Shown in pieces: positions 21,637-22,650 of a stretch of DNA of 22,650 nt. A model generated the notes under the pieces. It did not search any database, was not told the origin of the DNA, and was given only the letters and a program-made list of their open reading frames with translations. The DNA is from a virus. A program made the translations under genes and the position numbers. Position 1 is the first letter of the stretch; each line of letters opens with the position of its first letter. The DNA is taken from positions 1 to 22,650 of IMG/VR virus record IMGVR_UViG_3300028027_000253; one strand, 5' to 3'.

Positions 21637-22650
21637 TACTGCATAACTCCACCAAGGCGCGGTCTACGCATACTAGCCATTGTGCGCGACTCTGCCGCAG
21701 CGATGATGGCTGGGGCCGCTTCAAGTATACCCTGTTGCACCTGAGCGCGAACAGCCGCCGGATCGGAAGCGCCACGGGCGTCTACGCTGATGTTAATAGG
21801 GTTGCCACCGCCACTGCCGCCACGCATGTTGCTGTTAGGAATGATCGTTCCGTTTCCGCCGGGGACAAATAGTTCTGGCCCGCGTTCGCCCACAAGTGTG
21901 GGTTTGTTTCCAGTTACAGAACCTCCATAGGCGTTTGCGGGGATTCCAACTAAAGATGCAGTAGTGCCTGAGCCGAAACCCTTTACTGGGGTTGAAGTCC
22001 CGCCAAGGGCGTTGGTCACAAGACCAACAATCTTCTGCACAACGAACAGTTTCCACAACTGGTCGATCACAGAACCGATGAGGCTGCGCATACCATCTTT
22101 CCACGACATCGCGCCAGTCAACATGCCCTTAAAGGCCTCACTGACCGTGTTTCCTATCTCTTCAAATGAATCATTTAATTCTTCAGCGCGAGAGATAATG
22201 TCTGTCATTTCCTTACTGACAGGCAGTTCCCCCATATCAGGCAAAGCATCTTTGACCATACGATCAGCTTCTTTGAGGTCTTCCTTGAGCATATCGCTGT
22301 AAGCGTTCATCTCAATAGACTCTACCGCAGCCTTGAACGGCGCAATAGTAGCGGCCTGCCCAGTCTTGGACAGTTCAAAGAAATCTTTTTCTAACTGGGC
22401 AATATCGCGCTGGTATGCAGGAAGTTCTTTCATTCCCACTTTCCCAATTTTATCCATGAAGGATTGAATTGAGTTCGCTTCTTTCTCACGAGCAGCTTCT
22501 GCCTCTTTCGCAATTCTTTTATTTTCAGCAGCAAGCCTTTTTGCTGCTGCCGCTGCTGCCGCTGCGCCTTTTTTATCTGGCTTTAGTAGTGAACGACCAC
22601 CTGTTCCTTCCAAAAGTTTTCTTGCGTTATCAAAAACCTTAATATTGTCA
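21636..22650 (-). CDS. Tape measure protein, C-terminal part (gene continues beyond window)
   Basis: The frame is open to the right edge, so only the last 337 or so residues are visible; a TTG at 22613 is internal. The start of the visible part is an Ala/Lys-rich coiled coil (GAAAAAAAAKRLAAENKRIAKEAEAAREKE, in pieces), followed by helical segments. A short hydrophobic stretch comes next (LWKLFVVQKIVGLVTNALGG). The glycine-rich GGSVTGNKPTLVGERGPELFVPG and SMRRPRLGGVMQ end are hallmarks of tape measure C-termini. It sets tail length and is ejected during infection. It is followed directly by tail-tip genes. Confidence 0.88.
   Translation of the reverse strand, partial: DNIKVFDNARKLLEGTGGRSLLKPDKKGAAAAAAAAKRLAAENKRIAKEAEAAREKEANSIQSFMDKIGKVGMKELPAYQRDIAQLEKDFFELSKTGQAATIAPFKAAVESIEMNAYSDMLKEDLKEADRMVKDALPDMGELPVSKEMTDIISRAEELNDSFEEIGNTVSEAFKGMLTGAMSWKDGMRSLIGSVIDQLWKLFVVQKIVGLVTNALGGTSTPVKGFGSGTTASLVGIPANAYGGSVTGNKPTLVGERGPELFVPGGNGTIIPNSNMRGGSGGGNPINISVDARGASDPAAVRAQVQQGILEAAPAIIAAAESRTMASMRRPRLGGVMQ

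Overview
This window is an internal piece of a tailed (siphovirus-type) bacteriophage or prophage genome, both ends cut inside genes. Signs are a long tape-measure gene followed by lambda/GTA-like tail-tip genes ending in a giant hub protein, a lysis cassette with a GH19-type endolysin and Rz/Rz1 spanins, and a dense early block of small overlapping genes. The spanin pair implies a Gram-negative host with an outer membrane. Base composition looks near 50% GC, and a proteobacterium is the most likely host, but I cannot name a genus. No tRNA, rRNA, CRISPR array, integrase or IS element was seen.

Left arm (positions 1 to 8755, + strand): DNA-metabolism genes. The order is the C-terminal end of a Sak4-like RecA-fold ATPase, a small unknown gene, a DUF669 (ssDNA-binding-like) protein, an intrinsic terminator, a Cas4-like PD-(D/E)XK nuclease with an apparent Fe-S cysteine set, then queE, queD and dpdA. 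These are followed by an SF2 helicase with a C-terminal zinc ribbon, a small Cys-rich protein and a VRR-NUC nuclease. After that comes a chain of small hypothetical genes from about 6.07 to 8.75 kb, with ATGA-type overlaps and shared sequence modules. The queE-queD-dpdA set is the signature of 7-deazaguanine DNA modification: QueD and QueE build the 7-deazaguanine precursor, and DpdA, a tRNA-guanine transglycosylase relative, puts it into DNA. FolE and QueC are not in the window, so they are supplied by the host or lie outside, or the product stops at the carboxy-deazaguanine stage.

Right arm (22650 down to 8621, - strand): late genes. Read in transcription order they are the tape measure (partial), two minor tail proteins, an NlpC/P60-like tail peptidase, a tail hub of about 2,595 residues with a repeat array carrying lectin/carbohydrate-binding-like modules, a tail assembly chaperone and a small unknown protein. 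A perfect inverted repeat follows, then a holin-like protein, an HTH-metallophosphoesterase, the endolysin, a second small membrane protein, and Rz with Rz1 nested in another frame.

The two arms converge and overlap tail-to-tail by 135 bases at 8621-8755. Within this, about 46 bases appear to be read in three frames on two strands. The most noteworthy items are the DNA-modification cassette with a cysteine-free QueD, the three-way overlap at the convergent junction, the patchwork small-gene region, and the hub whose near-identical DNA repeats could allow module exchange in the receptor-binding part of the tail.
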